Assembly (NCBI GenBank): GCA_002470825.1
Contig: DKOR01000020.1
Coordinates: forward strand, 216 to 37,196
Direction: 5' to 3'
Length of the DNA stretch: 36,981 nucleotides
Origin: Thiotrichaceae bacterium UBA7357
GTDB lineage: Bacteria; Pseudomonadota; Gammaproteobacteria; Eutrophobiales; Eutrophobiaceae
This document shows positions 17,269 to 26,169 of this stretch, in pieces. Below the pieces are notes generated by a model. The model was not told the DNA's origin. It made no database searches and was given only the letters and a program-made list of their open reading frames with translations. How positions within the stretch are numbered: the first letter of the stretch is position 1; each line of letters opens with the position of its first letter. The position numbers and the translations under genes were made by a program.

Positions 17269-18432
17269 ATGTTTGAATTAGTAGATGCAACTAATCAGGC
17301 GGCTGTTATAAAAGTTATAGGTGTCGGTGGTGGTGGTGGTAATGCTTTACAGCATATGCTTGGTGCTAACATTGAAGGCGTAGAATTTATTTGTGCTAAT
17401 ACTGATTCACAAGCACTTAGGAATTCAAATGCAAAAACTGTTCTGCAACTGGGTACAAATATGACTAAAGGGTTAGGGGCAGGTGCAGATCCAGAAGTCG
17501 GAAGGCAAGCAGCATTAGAAGATCGTGACCGCTTAATGGATGTTCTCGAAGGCTCAGATATGATCTTTATCACAGCTGGTATGGGCGGAGGTACCGGTAC
17601 TGGTGCAGCACCAATAGTTGCTCAGGTTGCAAAAGAAATGGGTATTTTAACTGTAGCAGTTGTGACACGACCGTTTTCATTTGAAGGTAAAAAACGAGCT
17701 GCGATTGCAGATGAAGGTATTATTGAACTAAGTCAGTTTGTTGACTCATTAATCACTATACCGAATGAAAAATTATTGAGTGTCCTTGGTCGAGATGTTA
17801 GTTTGCTAAACGCCTTCAGTGCAGCAAACGATGTCTTGCTTGGTGCTGTGCAAGGCATTGCTCAATTGATAACATGCCCTGGTTTGATTAATGTGGATTT
17901 CGCAGATGTTAGAACAGTAATGTCTGAAATGGGTATGGCTATGATGGGGTCTGGAAAAGCACAAGGAGAAGAACGAGCAAAAGTTGCAGCAGAAGCGGCG
18001 ATATCTAGTCCATTGTTGGAAGATGTAAATTTGTCAGGTGCGAGAGGTATCTTGGTAAATATCACTGCTGGTATGGACTTATCTATTGGTGAGTTTGATG
18101 AGGTGGGTAGAACGGTCAAGGAGTTTGCTTCTGAAAATGCAACAGTTGTAGTTGGTACTGTTATTGATCCTGAAATGTCGGGTGATATTCGAGTTACAAT
18201 AGTAGCTACTGGACTCGGAAATGTAATCAAGGAAGATGCAACTCGTATAAAATTGGTTCAAGAAAACGCATTAGGTCTTGATTATAAGGATTTTGAACGT
18301 CCAACAGTTATGCGAAACCAATCGCCAGGAGCAGAAAGATCAGAAGGATCAGCAGAAGCAGTAGAGGAGGCAGTGTCGGCTGATACAGAGTATCTTGATA
18401 TTCCTGCATTTTTGAGGAGGCAAGCAGACTAA
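17269..18432 (+). CDS. ftsZ: Cell division GTPase FtsZ
   Basis: FtsZ is the tubulin-like GTPase that forms the Z ring. The 387-residue product has the N-terminal IKVIGVGGGGGNA loop, the tubulin signature GGGTGTG (about residues 106-112), the T7-loop NVDFADVRTVM (about 206-216), and a short Glu/Ala/Ser-rich linker of about 30 residues. The C-terminal conserved peptide LDIPAFLRRQ is what FtsA, ZipA and ZapD bind. The zapD gene is also present in this window (minus strand, near 26.5 kb). Confidence 0.98.
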   Translation: MFELVDATNQAAVIKVIGVGGGGGNALQHMLGANIEGVEFICANTDSQALRNSNAKTVLQLGTNMTKGLGAGADPEVGRQAALEDRDRLMDVLEGSDMIFITAGMGGGTGTGAAPIVAQVAKEMGILTVAVVTRPFSFEGKKRAAIADEGIIELSQFVDSLITIPNEKLLSVLGRDVSLLNAFSAANDVLLGAVQGIAQLITCPGLINVDFADVRTVMSEMGMAMMGSGKAQGEERAKVAAEAAISSPLLEDVNLSGARGILVNITAGMDLSIGEFDEVGRTVKEFASENATVVVGTVIDPEMSGDIRVTIVATGLGNVIKEDATRIKLVQENALGLDYKDFERPTVMRNQSPGAERSEGSAEAVEEAVSADTEYLDIPAFLRRQAD

Positions 18433-18525
18433 AATTCGTATGTACGTGGTATGATAAGCATTAAAACTGTGAAGTTCTGGGTAAAATTTCTTTATTCGAA
18501 CTAAAATTCACATATAAAACAGAGA

Positions 18526-18531
18526 TATAAT
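18526..18531 (+). promoter_or_regulatory. Candidate -10 element for lpxC
   Basis: A perfect TATAAT lies in the 140-nt gap between ftsZ and lpxC, 41 nt before the lpxC ATG. No good -35 hexamer is present at 16-18 nt upstream. A separate lpxC promoter is plausible but not shown. Confidence 0.3.
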
Positions 18532-18572
18532 GAGTAATAGCTACAATTAGTAAGTGAATCTGAAATAGTTAA

Positions 18573-19484
18573 ATGATAAAACAAAGGACATTAAAAAACG
18601 TAATTCGTGCTACCGGGGTAGGTCTACACACGGGTAAAAAAGTATTTTTAACTTTAAGACCCGCACCTGCAAACGCAGGTATCAATTTTCGTCGTATTGA
18701 TTTCGACCCGCCGATTGAAATTCCTGCAAATCCAGAATATGTTGGAGATACCAGCCTTTCAACCACATTAGTAAAGAATAATGTGAGAATTTCAACGGTT
18801 GAACATCTGCTTTCTGCCTTGGCAGGATTTGGAATTGATAATGCGTATATTGATCTCAGCGCCGATGAAGTTCCTATAATGGATGGTAGTGCTGGACCCT
18901 TTGTGTTTCTAATTCAGTCTGCTGGTATCGAAGAACAGAATACGGCAAAAAAATTCTTGAAAATAAAAAAGAAGGTCCGTGTTGAACAGGAGGGAAAATG
19001 GGCTATGTTTGAACCATTTGATGGTTTTAAGGTAGGCTTTACGATAGAGTTTAATCATCCAGCTTTCAACGATAAAAATTGTCAGGCAGAAATAGACTTT
19101 TCTACTACTTCTTTTGTAAAGGAAGTAAGCCGTGCTAGAACCTTTGGTTTTATGCGTGATGTTGAATTCTTACGCGAAAATAATTTGGCGTTAGGTGGCA
19201 ATTTAGATAACGCAGTTCTTGTTGATGATTATAGAGTCGTTAATGAAGATGGTCTAAGGTATGAAGATGAATGCGTAAAACATAAAATACTAGATGCCAT
19301 TGGTGATTTATACTTGTTAGGGCATAGTCTGATCGGATCTTTTAATGGCTTTAAATCAGGGCATGCGCTAAATAATGCGTTACTACGCGAATTGCTGGTT
19401 AATAAAGATTGCTGGGAGTTAGTAACTTTTGAAGATGAACATAGAGCACCAATTTCTTTCATGCAGCCAATACCTGCAAATTAA
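18573..19484 (+). CDS. lpxC: UDP-3-O-acyl-N-acetylglucosamine deacetylase LpxC
   Basis: LpxC is the zinc hydrolase of the committed step of lipid A synthesis in the cytoplasm. The 303-residue product carries the metal and catalytic residues in their usual places: E77-H78 in VEHLLSALAG, H237 and D241 in HKILDAIGD, and H264 in GFKSGHALN. The N-terminal QRTLKNVIRATGVGLHTGKK is also typical. Its length is that of E. coli LpxC. Unlike the tightly packed upstream genes it is separated from ftsZ by 140 nt with a TATAAT, so it may have its own transcription. It ends 2 nt from the convergent dciA gene. Confidence 0.97.
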   Translation: MIKQRTLKNVIRATGVGLHTGKKVFLTLRPAPANAGINFRRIDFDPPIEIPANPEYVGDTSLSTTLVKNNVRISTVEHLLSALAGFGIDNAYIDLSADEVPIMDGSAGPFVFLIQSAGIEEQNTAKKFLKIKKKVRVEQEGKWAMFEPFDGFKVGFTIEFNHPAFNDKNCQAEIDFSTTSFVKEVSRARTFGFMRDVEFLRENNLALGGNLDNAVLVDDYRVVNEDGLRYEDECVKHKILDAIGDLYLLGHSLIGSFNGFKSGHALNNALLRELLVNKDCWELVTFEDEHRAPISFMQPIPAN

Positions 19485-19486
19485 TT

Positions 19487-19939
19487 TTATTTAAGATGAT
19501 TTTTAGAGATATTTAAAAAACACTTTCGGAGTTCAGGGTCGTCAAAACTATTGGCTACATTACTTAGGAATTGGGCTGATTTATTCGATAAATAAATAGG
19601 TTTTTTGATTAAAGTGAAATTTTCAGATTCTAATTTCTTAATCTTAATCCGTATCGTTTTAATAGAAGTTAAGTTTAGTTGATTATTAAAAGTATCAAGG
19701 ATAACCGGAGTACTATAACGAAGCCGAGTTGCCCAAGCCGAGGAGCTAACTAGTAAAACTGCAATATCAGCGTTTATATTAGCTAGTTCAAATTTATCTT
19801 TTAAGGAAGGGTCAAGTAGTTTTTTTAAACTACAATCAATTTCTTGGATAGAGTTAGCTTTTTTGTATAAAGAAGCAAGTGGATGGCGAATATCATTTAA
19901 TAAATTACAGATTGGCTGAGTTTTGTTTTTATTGCTCAT
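19487..19939 (-). CDS. dciA: DciA-like (DUF721) replicative helicase loader
   Basis: This 150-residue protein has the DUF721/DciA pattern: an N-terminal helix (DIRHPLASLYKKANSIQEIDCSL split by a short linker), then a KH-like core with FELANINADIAVLLVSSSAWATRLRY and an isoleucine/lysine-rich strand. DciA proteins help load the DnaB helicase in bacteria that lack DnaC/DnaI. Convergent placement between lpxC and an M23 peptidase/secA is a known gammaproteobacterial context for dciA, which supports the call. The sequence match is from memory of the motif. The gene is divergent from the M23 peptidase gene with only 39 nt between starts. Confidence 0.8.
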   Translation of the reverse strand: MSNKNKTQPICNLLNDIRHPLASLYKKANSIQEIDCSLKKLLDPSLKDKFELANINADIAVLLVSSSAWATRLRYSTPVILDTFNNQLNLTSIKTIRIKIKKLESENFTLIKKPIYLSNKSAQFLSNVANSFDDPELRKCFLNISKNHLK

Positions 19940-19978
19940 AAGTACAATGAATTATAGATTTAAATTTGAAACAAATAT

Positions 19979-20911
19979 ATGCAATTATTTTTAATATCAG
20001 CAACAAGGAAAAAGATCCTGTCCGTTACACTAGGTACAACATCTTTGGCTGTTTATCTCGTGTTAAGTTTATTCTGCAGTTTTTTTCTCTTTTATGCTGG
20101 AAGTCAATATTCACAGGACTTGACGCGTGATTCGATAAAAAAAATGTACACTCAAGTAGCACCTTTCTGGAGTCAAGAGCTATTAATCCAACAAAACACA
20201 CTAAGTGAAATACAAAATGATGCATCAAAAAATCTTGATGCTCTCGCGACTAGATTAAGTAAATTACAAGCTCACGTTATGCGTCTGGATGCTCTTGGTT
20301 CACGTTTAGCAAGTATGGCAGATATCAGTGAGATAGATTTTGATGTTGAATCTGTCCCTGGGTTAGGTGGGCCTAAACCCATTAATGCTCGTAGTTCTAT
20401 GAAGGTCAGTGATTTTCTCAGTGCGTTGGAAACTTTAGATGCTAAAGTCCAGGACCGTTCGGAAAAATTAGCCGCGATGGAATCAATGTTAATTGATAGA
20501 ACATTACAGAGCCAAACAATTCCAGCTGGAAGACCAACAAAGAATGGCTGGGTATCCTCATTGTTCGGAAAGAGAACAGATCCTATTACTGGTAAGATCG
20601 AATTTCATGATGGAGTTGATTACGCAGGCAAGGACGGTTCTTCAATACTAGCGGTTGCGTCTGGAATTATAACGTGGTCAGGCGTTCGTTATGGTTATGG
20701 TAATATGGTAGAAATAAGTCATGGAAATGGTTATCACACACGTTATGCTCATAATAAGAAAAATGTTGTTTTTGTCGGGCAAAAGGTTGATAAAGGACAG
20801 GTGATTGGTCTTATGGGTTCCACGGGAAGGTCTACCGGGACACATGTTCATTTTGAAGTGATCCATAACGGAAGAGCAGTAAATCCCCAAAAGTATAATT
20901 CACTTAATTAA
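19979..20911 (+). CDS. Membrane-anchored M23 family (LytM-type) peptidase
   Basis: This 310-residue protein probably acts in the periplasm on peptidoglycan peptide cross-links. It has an N-terminal membrane anchor (about residues 13-41) and then a helical, coiled-coil-like stretch (about 65-180). A C-terminal M23/LytM domain follows with the zinc ligands H210 and D214 in HDGVD and the HxH pair at 289-291 in GTHVHFE. These residues are intact, so it could be an active endopeptidase rather than a degenerate EnvC/NlpD-like activator. It precedes secA, where E. coli has secM. I see no SecM-like arrest motif at its C-terminus. Confidence 0.88.
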   Translation: MQLFLISATRKKILSVTLGTTSLAVYLVLSLFCSFFLFYAGSQYSQDLTRDSIKKMYTQVAPFWSQELLIQQNTLSEIQNDASKNLDALATRLSKLQAHVMRLDALGSRLASMADISEIDFDVESVPGLGGPKPINARSSMKVSDFLSALETLDAKVQDRSEKLAAMESMLIDRTLQSQTIPAGRPTKNGWVSSLFGKRTDPITGKIEFHDGVDYAGKDGSSILAVASGIITWSGVRYGYGNMVEISHGNGYHTRYAHNKKNVVFVGQKVDKGQVIGLMGSTGRSTGTHVHFEVIHNGRAVNPQKYNSLN

Positions 20912-21004
20912 GACTACTTCTAAAACACGATTAACATCTGATTATAAATAATCTTTTCTGAAATTCGTGATACATCACGCAGTTTTAAATTAAGAATAAA
21001 TACG

Positions 21005-23704
21005 ATGATTATAAATTTTGTAAAAAAAATATTCGGCACACGAAATGACCGGGTAATTAAATTACTTAACAAGAAGTTAAGTAAGATCAATCTCCTTGAA
21101 GACGATCTGAGACTATTGAGTGATGAAGATTTTCCACAAAAGACCAATGAATTAAAAGAAAGAATCAATCAAAATGAAAGTCTAGACGATATTTTGCCTG
21201 AGGTATTTGCTCTGGTAAGAGAGGTCGGTAGGCGTGTTCTAGATATGCGTCATTTTGATGTCCAGATGGTCGGTGGCATGGTACTGCATAACGGGAATAT
21301 AGCAGAGATGCGTACAGGAGAAGGTAAAACCTTAGTGGCCACATTAGCAGCTAGTCTAAATGCATTGTCTGGCCTAGGTGTTCATGTGATTACGGTAAAT
21401 GATTATCTAGCTAAACGTGATGCTGAGTGGATGGGAAAGATTTATGGTTTTCTTGGATTGAGTACTGGTGTGATCGTTTCTGGAATGTCTATGGAAGAGA
21501 GAAAAGCTGCATATTCATGCGACATTACTTACGGAACGAATAATGAATTTGGTTTTGATTACCTTCGCGACAATATGGCTTTTAGTAAAGAAGGTCGTGT
21601 CCAAAGAGATTTAAATTTTGCTGTTGTAGATGAGGTCGATTCGATACTTATTGATGAAGCTAGAACCCCGTTAATCATATCTGGGACAGTAGATGATAAA
21701 TCGGATTTATATATCACTATAAATAAGATAGTCCCTAATTTAATTGTTCAGGAATTTGAACATGGTCCTGGTGATTTTACTTTAGATGAAAAATCTAAAC
21801 AAGCTTATCTAACTGAAGATGGACACGATCATATTGAACTTTTGCTAACACAGGAAGGAGTTATTGCCGAAGGACAGGGTTTATATGACCCTGTTAACAT
21901 TGGCACTCTTCATCATTTAAATGCAGCTTTGAGAGCGCATCATCTGTTTCAGGTTGATGTTGATTATATAGTCAAAAATGATGAAGTTGTTATTGTAGAT
22001 GAATTTACTGGGCGTACTATGCAAGGTAGACGCTGGTCTGAAGGCTTGCATCAAGCAATAGAAGCAAAAGAAGGTGTGACAATTCAAAATGAAAATCAGA
22101 CATTAGCATCTATTACGTACCAAAATTACTTTCGTTTATATTCAAAATTATCAGGTATGACAGGCACTGCTGATACCGAAGCTTATGAATTTCAAACAAT
22201 ATATGGGCTTGAAGTTATTATTATACCAACACACATGCCTATGGTTAGAGATGATCAAAGTGATGTTATATTTTTAACGGCTAAAGAAAAATATATAGCT
22301 ATTATTGAAGATATAAAAGTATGCCAATCACGAGGTCAGCCGGTATTGGTTGGTACAGCCTCCATTGAGGTTTCAGAATATCTTTCGAAATTACTTGATA
22401 ATGAAAAAATCATGCATCAAGTATTAAATGCGAAATTTCACCAAAAAGAAGCAGAAATTATTGCTCAAGCGGGTAGTCCAGGTATTGTTACAATCGCTAC
22501 TAATATGGCGGGACGTGGTACAGATATTATGCTCGGTGGTAATCTTGAAGTTGAAATCAAAAAATCAATCAATTCAGATGAACACAAAATCAACCAACTT
22601 ACAGATAAATGGGATAGCAGGCATAAACAGGTTCTTGATAGTGGGGGGCTACATATAATTGGTACTGAGAGACATGAGTCACGTCGTATTGATAACCAAC
22701 TTAGGGGGCGTTCAGGACGGCAAGGTGACGCAGGTTCTAGTCGTTTTTATTTGTCACTTGAAGATAATTTAATGAGAATATTTGCTTCAGAGCGAGTGTC
22801 TGCAATTATGCAGAAGTTGGGTATGGAGGAAGGTGAAGCTATAGAATCTAATTTAGTATCACGGGCTATTGAAAATGCACAACGTAAGGTTGAAGCTCAT
22901 AACTTTGATATTCGTAAGCACTTGCTAGATTTTGATGATGTAGCAAATGATCAAAGAAAAGTTATTTATCAACAGCGAAATGATTTACTTGAAGGTGAAA
23001 CAGTCACTCAAGAAATAAGTGACATGCGACACGAAGTTATTTCAAATATTATTGAAGAATATATACCTCATGGCAGTATGGATGAAATCTGGGATGTGCG
23101 TGGGTTAATGGATGCATTACAAAATGAATTTGATGTGTCAGTAAATATTAAATCATGGTTAGACGAAGATAAATCTTTATATGAAGAAACATTACGAAAA
23201 AAACTTCATGCATTTTTAGAAAAAGTAGTTGAAGAAAAAGAGAAAGTTATAACGCCTGATTTAATGAGGCGAATAGAAAAACAGATTATGCTCGATGTAT
23301 TAGACAGGCATTGGAAAGAGCACCTTGTGAATATGGACCACCTTAGACAGGGTATCCACCTTAGAAGCTTTGCCGCGAAAAATCCAAAGCAAGAGTATAA
23401 GCGTGAAGCTTTTGATTTATTTCTACAAATGCTTGAAAATATCAAACATGATGTTGTAGTTTTTATTTATAAAGTTAATGTTAGAGCTGAAGAAGATATA
23501 GAAGCAGCAGAGAAAAAAGAAAAAAAACAGGACATGAGTTTTAATCACCCTGCAGTAATTAATAGTTTAAATGGCGATGCGCAAATAAATGAGAGACCTG
23601 TCGATAAACCTTTTGTCAGGAAGACACCTAAAGTTGGACGTAACGAACCTTGTCCCTGTAATTCAGGTAAAAAGTATAAACAGTGCTGTGGAAAACTGTC
23701 GTAA
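21005..23704 (+). CDS. secA: Preprotein translocase ATPase SecA
   Basis: SecA is the ATPase that drives preproteins through SecYEG. The 899-residue product has full-length features: the Walker A motif MRTGEGKTLVA (about 102-112), TYGTNNEFGFDYLRDNM, Walker B VDEVDSILIDEAR, the C-terminal motor half with TNMAGRGTDI and GRSGRQGD, the helical scaffold region around LDVLDRHWKEHLVNMDHL, and the C-terminal zinc-binding tail. In that tail C883, C885, C894 and C895 occur within CPCNSGKKYKQCC, the SecB-binding type. A 93-nt gap with a short inverted repeat precedes it. No secM-like gene is present. Confidence 0.98.
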   Translation: MIINFVKKIFGTRNDRVIKLLNKKLSKINLLEDDLRLLSDEDFPQKTNELKERINQNESLDDILPEVFALVREVGRRVLDMRHFDVQMVGGMVLHNGNIAEMRTGEGKTLVATLAASLNALSGLGVHVITVNDYLAKRDAEWMGKIYGFLGLSTGVIVSGMSMEERKAAYSCDITYGTNNEFGFDYLRDNMAFSKEGRVQRDLNFAVVDEVDSILIDEARTPLIISGTVDDKSDLYITINKIVPNLIVQEFEHGPGDFTLDEKSKQAYLTEDGHDHIELLLTQEGVIAEGQGLYDPVNIGTLHHLNAALRAHHLFQVDVDYIVKNDEVVIVDEFTGRTMQGRRWSEGLHQAIEAKEGVTIQNENQTLASITYQNYFRLYSKLSGMTGTADTEAYEFQTIYGLEVIIIPTHMPMVRDDQSDVIFLTAKEKYIAIIEDIKVCQSRGQPVLVGTASIEVSEYLSKLLDNEKIMHQVLNAKFHQKEAEIIAQAGSPGIVTIATNMAGRGTDIMLGGNLEVEIKKSINSDEHKINQLTDKWDSRHKQVLDSGGLHIIGTERHESRRIDNQLRGRSGRQGDAGSSRFYLSLEDNLMRIFASERVSAIMQKLGMEEGEAIESNLVSRAIENAQRKVEAHNFDIRKHLLDFDDVANDQRKVIYQQRNDLLEGETVTQEISDMRHEVISNIIEEYIPHGSMDEIWDVRGLMDALQNEFDVSVNIKSWLDEDKSLYEETLRKKLHAFLEKVVEEKEKVITPDLMRRIEKQIMLDVLDRHWKEHLVNMDHLRQGIHLRSFAAKNPKQEYKREAFDLFLQMLENIKHDVVVFIYKVNVRAEEDIEAAEKKEKKQDMSFNHPAVINSLNGDAQINERPVDKPFVRKTPKVGRNEPCPCNSGKKYKQCCGKLS

Positions 23705-23752
23705 TAATAGGAGCTTTATTAATTCATACTGCTCATATGTAGACAGAATATA

Positions 23753-24973
23753 ATGCCTGTTAGATTAAAATTTCCTTCATCTATTTTAAAAATAAATGGG
23801 GTTCGGCTATCGACAGTTTGTGCAAACTTATATCAAAAAAAGCGTAAAGATCTAACTTTAATAGAACTATCTAAAGGCAGTAATGTTGTTGGAGTATTCA
23901 CAAAAAACCTTTTTTGTGCAGCCCCTGTAAAAATAGCAAAAAAACGCATGTCTAATTTTAATCCACAGTATTGCTTAATAAATGCGGGCAATGCAAATGC
24001 TGGAACTGGTTATCAAGGCTTGCTGGATACAAAGTATATTTGTGAGAAAGTAGCAGATTTAGTTGGATGCAAATCAACTGAGGTTCTACCTTTTTCAACA
24101 GGTGTCATCGGTGAAAAGTTACCTATAGAGAAAATAAATAATGCCTTGCCGAGTTTAGTAGAGGGATTATCTCCTGGCAATTGGATTGAAGCAGCTAAAG
24201 CGATCATGACTACAGATACTATACCAAAGTCAATATCCAAAGAAATTGTATTAGGTGAATCTACCATTAGTATCACAGGTATTGTAAAAGGTTCTGGAAT
24301 GATACGGCCAGATATGGCAACAATGTTGGCTTTTATAGCAACGGATGCAAATATAGAAAAAGTAATTCTTGAGAAAATATTACTAGATGCTGTTAAAAAA
24401 AGTTTTAATCGCATTACTGTTGATGGTGAGACATCTACAAATGATTCATGTGTCTTGATTGCAACATGCAAAGCGAGTAACAAATGTATTGATAATTCTA
24501 AAACTAAAGAGTACGAGTTATTAAAGAAATCTATAATGGATATATTTTGCGAGTTATCTCAAGCTATTATTAGAGATGGTGAAGGTGCGACGAAATTCAT
24601 AAATATAAAAGTCGTTGGGGGCAAGAAAGAAACTGAGTGTACTGATGTTGCTTTTAAGATAGCAGAGTCACCTTTAGTTAAGACAGCATTTACAGCATCA
24701 GATGCAAATTGGGGTCGGATATTATCAGCAATTGGAAATTCAGGGATTGATGATCTAGATATAAATAGCGTTGAAGTACACATTGAAAGCCTTTGCATTA
24801 TCGAAAATGGGCAGCGTTCATCCAGCTATACAGAGAAGAAAGCAAAAAAAATTATGCTTCAAGATGAAATAAAATTATTGGTAAATCTTAACCGAGGTGG
24901 TTGTCATGAAGAAGTATGGACTACCGATCTGTCTCATGAGTACATTACAATTAATGCAGGGTATCGAACATAA
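23753..24973 (+). CDS. argJ: Glutamate N-acetyltransferase / ornithine acetyltransferase ArgJ
   Basis: ArgJ recycles the acetyl group from N-acetylornithine to glutamate in arginine synthesis. Some members also use acetyl-CoA. The 406-residue product starts GV near a family-like N-terminus and contains INAGNANAGTG. The autocleavage site lies in SGMIRPDMATMLAF, with T190 as the expected N-terminal nucleophile of the beta chain. The C-terminal region carries TAFTASDANWGRI. The protein should self-process into alpha and beta chains. It lies downstream of secA, an arrangement seen in many gammaproteobacteria. The ATG has only a weak ribosome binding site, and no alternative ATG, GTG or TTG exists before the upstream stop. 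Confidence 0.95.
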   Translation: MPVRLKFPSSILKINGVRLSTVCANLYQKKRKDLTLIELSKGSNVVGVFTKNLFCAAPVKIAKKRMSNFNPQYCLINAGNANAGTGYQGLLDTKYICEKVADLVGCKSTEVLPFSTGVIGEKLPIEKINNALPSLVEGLSPGNWIEAAKAIMTTDTIPKSISKEIVLGESTISITGIVKGSGMIRPDMATMLAFIATDANIEKVILEKILLDAVKKSFNRITVDGETSTNDSCVLIATCKASNKCIDNSKTKEYELLKKSIMDIFCELSQAIIRDGEGATKFINIKVVGGKKETECTDVAFKIAESPLVKTAFTASDANWGRILSAIGNSGIDDLDINSVEVHIESLCIIENGQRSSSYTEKKAKKIMLQDEIKLLVNLNRGGCHEEVWTTDLSHEYITINAGYRT

Positions 24974-25003
24974 GGTTTAACTTTTATATTAATAATTAAA
25001 AAA

Positions 25004-25987
25004 ATGAATCAAAGAACGCATGTTGCAATTGGAGTTATATATAATGTGACAAAAGATAAAATTCTGATTTCAAAACGTTCAAATAATCAATATTTAGCAG
25101 GTTATTGGGAATTTCCCGGTGGTAAAGTTGAATATAATGAGGATGTAATTACTGCCCTAAAACGTGAGTTATTTGAAGAATTAGGAGTCATTATAAAAAA
25201 GGCAGTTAAATACACATCAATCAATCATAATTATAAAGATAAAAAAGTTCTACTAGACGTTTTTAAAGTAACTGACTGGTCTGGTTTACCCAAGAGTAAA
25301 GAAAAGCAGGAGTTCTGTTGGGTAAGTATAAATGAACTTAATAATTATAAATTCCCAGACGCAAATAAATATATTATTCAATCAATATCATTAGCCCCAT
25401 TGTATGTTATCAGTAAAGAGTCATATGAGGACTATTTGCAATTATATTCTATAGTGGAAAAACTTTTTGTTGCGGGATTAAAAAATTTTCAACTAAGATT
25501 AAAGACAGAGACAGATAAATCAAAACAAAAAATTGTAAAAAGATTAAGTGTTTTAGCTGATAGATATGATGCAAAATTAATCTTAAATAGCGTTGCTACA
25601 GATATAAAACAATATTCAATTGATGGCATACACCTTAATACAAATGAGTTGATGAAACATAGTAATAGACCCATAAGTCAAGAATATATATTAGGGGCTT
25701 CTTGCCACAATGAAGAACAACTGATTAAAGCCGCCGAAATTAATGTTAACTATGCTTTTTTGTCACCAGTACAATTTACAGCTAGCCACCCTGAAGCTAT
25801 TGCCATGGGTTGGGATAAGTTTAGTGATATCATAAGTGAAATTAATTTTCCAATATATGCTCTGGGTGGAATGAAACCGTCTGATCTTAAAATTGCAAAC
25901 GTTTATGGTGCCTATGGCATCGCTATGCTTGGAGCTGTTTGGAACACAGACGCATTAGGAAAAAATATAAATTTTTGTGTAGTTTAG
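25004..25987 (+). CDS. Nudix (MutT-like) hydrolase fused to a ThiE/TenI-like domain
   Basis: Residues 1-130 form a MutT-type Nudix domain with a complete Nudix box (G40 to V62, including E46 and RELFEELGV). It probably hydrolyses oxidised nucleoside triphosphates such as 8-oxo-dGTP. Residues from about 132 to 327 resemble thiamin-phosphate synthase (ThiE), with FQLRLK, GIHLN, LGASCHN, SPVQFTASHP and YALGGM. This fusion is common in gammaproteobacteria. Several residues important in Bacillus ThiE seem absent (see findings), so a thiamin role should not be assumed. The gene converges on yacG and their stop codons overlap. Confidence 0.88.
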   Translation: MNQRTHVAIGVIYNVTKDKILISKRSNNQYLAGYWEFPGGKVEYNEDVITALKRELFEELGVIIKKAVKYTSINHNYKDKKVLLDVFKVTDWSGLPKSKEKQEFCWVSINELNNYKFPDANKYIIQSISLAPLYVISKESYEDYLQLYSIVEKLFVAGLKNFQLRLKTETDKSKQKIVKRLSVLADRYDAKLILNSVATDIKQYSIDGIHLNTNELMKHSNRPISQEYILGASCHNEEQLIKAAEINVNYAFLSPVQFTASHPEAIAMGWDKFSDIISEINFPIYALGGMKPSDLKIANVYGAYGIAMLGAVWNTDALGKNINFCVV

Positions 25988-26169
25988 TGTAGGTCAGAAT
26001 AATTTTTTTCTTCATCCATCTTAGAAAAATTGGTGATATTATATTTTTCATCGACCCATTTACCTAAGTCTATTAATCGACAACGATCAGAACAAAATGG
26101 GCGAAACAAATTAGAATCATCTACTGTAGTTGCATACCCACAGATAGGACAGGATATTATATTATTCAT
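25984..26169 (-). CDS. yacG: Zinc-binding protein YacG (DNA gyrase inhibitor family)
   Basis: YacG is a very small zinc-finger protein that in E. coli binds GyrB and inhibits gyrase. The 61-residue product has the four zinc ligands C7, C10, C26 and C30 in CPIC and CSDRC, followed by the family's DLGKWVDEKYNI. It follows zapD with a 4-nt start/stop overlap, the conserved coaE-zapD-yacG order. Its 3' end overlaps the stop of the convergent Nudix gene. Confidence 0.93.
   Translation of the reverse strand: MNNIISCPICGYATTVDDSNLFRPFCSDRCRLIDLGKWVDEKYNITNFSKMDEEKNYSDLH

Noticed and set aside
17862..18230. 122-codon minus-strand ORF opposite ftsZ
   Set aside because: It is antisense to highly conserved ftsZ codons and has no family resemblance.
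18301..18400. Tandem repeat in the 3' part of ftsZ
   Set aside because: The gca/gaa-rich stretch encodes the Ala/Glu-rich disordered linker before the C-terminal peptide, a normal FtsZ feature; it is low complexity rather than a true repeat array.
20860..20911. SecM-like arrest peptide at the end of the gene upstream of secA
   Set aside because: The upstream product is an M23 peptidase whose C-terminus lacks anything like the SecM arrest motif.
24013..24483. 156-codon minus-strand ORF opposite argJ
   Set aside because: It is the shadow of a well-supported argJ reading frame and has no recognisable domain, no ribosome binding site and no conserved context.
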